Assembly (NCBI GenBank): GCA_030628325.1
Contig: DAOVRB010000070.1
Span: forward strand, 1-6,370
Direction: 5' to 3'
Length of the DNA stretch: 6,370 nt
DNA from: Methanomicrobiaceae archaeon
GTDB taxonomy: Archaea; Halobacteriota; Methanomicrobia; Methanomicrobiales; Methanomicrobiaceae
Positions 5,682 through 6,370 of this stretch are shown here, piece after piece; position 1 is the stretch's first letter, and every line of letters starts with the position of its first letter. The notes under the pieces were generated by a model. It had not been told where the DNA came from, ran no database searches, and saw only the letters and a list, made by a program, of their open reading frames with translations. Position numbers and translations under genes: made by a program.

Positions 5682-6370
5682 CTATTGACCCACTCATTAA
5701 CGGGATCGAAACAAGGGAACTCGAATTCAAGGAAAAGCCGAATCCCGCACTCTTCAAAACATTGTCTGCGTTTGCCAACACCAATGGGGGAGTTGTATTC
5801 GTTGGCGTATCTGACAAAAAAGAGGTCACCGGGTACCGGTGCTCAAACACCGATCTCAAAAAACTGTCCGATACCATCGTCAACAAGCTTGCCATTCATC
5901 CCGTCATTGAACCCGTCAGGTGCGAAGGGAAAAACGTGCTTCGGATCGATGTAAAAAAGAGTAAAATGCCGGTTGCATACGAAGGCCGGTATTACACACG
6001 GGTGGGAAACACAACAAGGCTGATGGACACCGAAGAACTCAAAGAATTCCTCATTTCAGAGATTGAATGGGACAGCCTCCCTTCGCAGCGCGGACTTGCG
6101 GATATTGACGAAGAGACGGTCAGGCTCTTCGTGCGCCACGCCAAAAGTGCCGGGCGGCTCCCCGGCGCTGACGAGCGCGAACCGGTTGCGGCGATACTCA
6201 CGCGACTCGGGCTCATGACCGGGGATCAGATGACCAACGCGGCGTTCCTGCTCTTTGGGAAAAAACAGGAGCCCTACCTGTCGGATGCCGTGCTTCGTAT
6301 CGGTCGGTTCAAAGACGGCGCAACCATCATAGGAGATCGCTGGATTGCCGGGAACCTTTTCCACCAGCTC
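5678..6370 (+). CDS. Schlafen AlbA_2-domain protein (RecG-like/ATP-binding type), 3' end off-window
   Basis: The first 231 residues are present and the frame is open at the window edge. The AlbA_2 domain occupies about 8-125. It has ETRELEFKE (11-19), LSAFANTNGGVVFVGVSD (29-46), VTGY (50-53), the MPVAYEGRYYTRVGNTTR region (97-114) and LKEFLI (121-126), all standard for this family. It continues with a helical linker and NAAFLLFGKK (187-196), typical of longer members annotated as RecG-related or putative transcriptional regulators, which go on to an HSP90-type ATPase fold and often a winged helix. Those parts are not visible here. Some Schlafen-fold proteins are RNA nucleases and others bind nucleic acid; the ELEFKE acidic residues and D46 are kept, but activity is not proven. 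The start is fixed by an in-frame TGA at 5660 and by AAGGAAG about ten bases upstream. It probably belongs to the same operon as the HEPN genes. Confidence 0.85.
   Translation, partial: MTIDPLINGIETRELEFKEKPNPALFKTLSAFANTNGGVVFVGVSDKKEVTGYRCSNTDLKKLSDTIVNKLAIHPVIEPVRCEGKNVLRIDVKKSKMPVAYEGRYYTRVGNTTRLMDTEELKEFLISEIEWDSLPSQRGLADIDEETVRLFVRHAKSAGRLPGADEREPVAAILTRLGLMTGDQMTNAAFLLFGKKQEPYLSDAVLRIGRFKDGATIIGDRWIAGNLFHQL

Noticed and set aside
5617..5895. 92-codon minus-strand frame opposite the start of the AlbA_2 gene
   Set aside because: The plus strand encodes clear AlbA_2 motifs here; the minus-strand product is Ser/Leu-rich with no family features.
6056..6364. 102-codon minus-strand frame at the right edge
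   Set aside because: Antisense shadow of the GC-rich AlbA_2 coding region.

Overview
The window looks archaeal, most probably a methanogen of the Methanomicrobiales type. This rests on the style of the toxin-antitoxin pair (a short archaeal RelE-like toxin with a small antitoxin carrying an LKIHPRETYNDV core), GAGG/GGGA-type ribosome binding sites, weak TATA-like rather than -35/-10 promoters, and general resemblance of the proteins to methanogen homologues. It is an inference from style, not from a marker gene. The region is accessory DNA, a defence island rather than a housekeeping region.

Layout. Bases 1-60 hold two copies of a repeat with a 24-base period ending in CGGCATTGACA. I read this as the outer end of an IS21-family insertion sequence whose body lies to the left of the window. 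Six bases further on, on the minus strand, is the stop codon of a RelE/ParE-family toxin (67-333), preceded in the same operon by its antitoxin (337-576). A tandem 10-base-period sequence at 574-603 overlaps the antitoxin start and is a good candidate autoregulatory operator. Bases 577-728 are a divergent promoter region.

From 729 to the right edge everything useful is on the plus strand and appears to form one operon: a 1051-residue single-chain restriction-modification enzyme (type IIG, Eco57I-like; nuclease, N6-adenine methylase and TaqI-like specificity regions), a 484-residue AT-rich protein with a C-terminal HEPN ribonuclease motif resembling the ApeA abortive-infection family, an 87-residue protein that aligns with the last part of that HEPN protein but lacks its catalytic motif, a 20-codon micro-ORF, and the first 231 residues of a Schlafen AlbA_2-domain protein that runs off the window. 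The last three junctions are an ATGA overlap, a 2-base gap and another ATGA overlap, so translation is probably coupled.

Working together: the restriction enzyme would cut unmodified incoming DNA. The HEPN protein 17 bases downstream would be a second, RNA-cleaving layer, comparable in logic to PrrC (also a HEPN RNase) carried with a type I restriction system. The AlbA_2 protein and the toxin-antitoxin pair are further typical defence-island cargo. The most notable item is the HEPN gene followed directly by a catalytically empty HEPN tail, which is either the scar of an exchanged defence gene or a small partner or regulator of the RNase.
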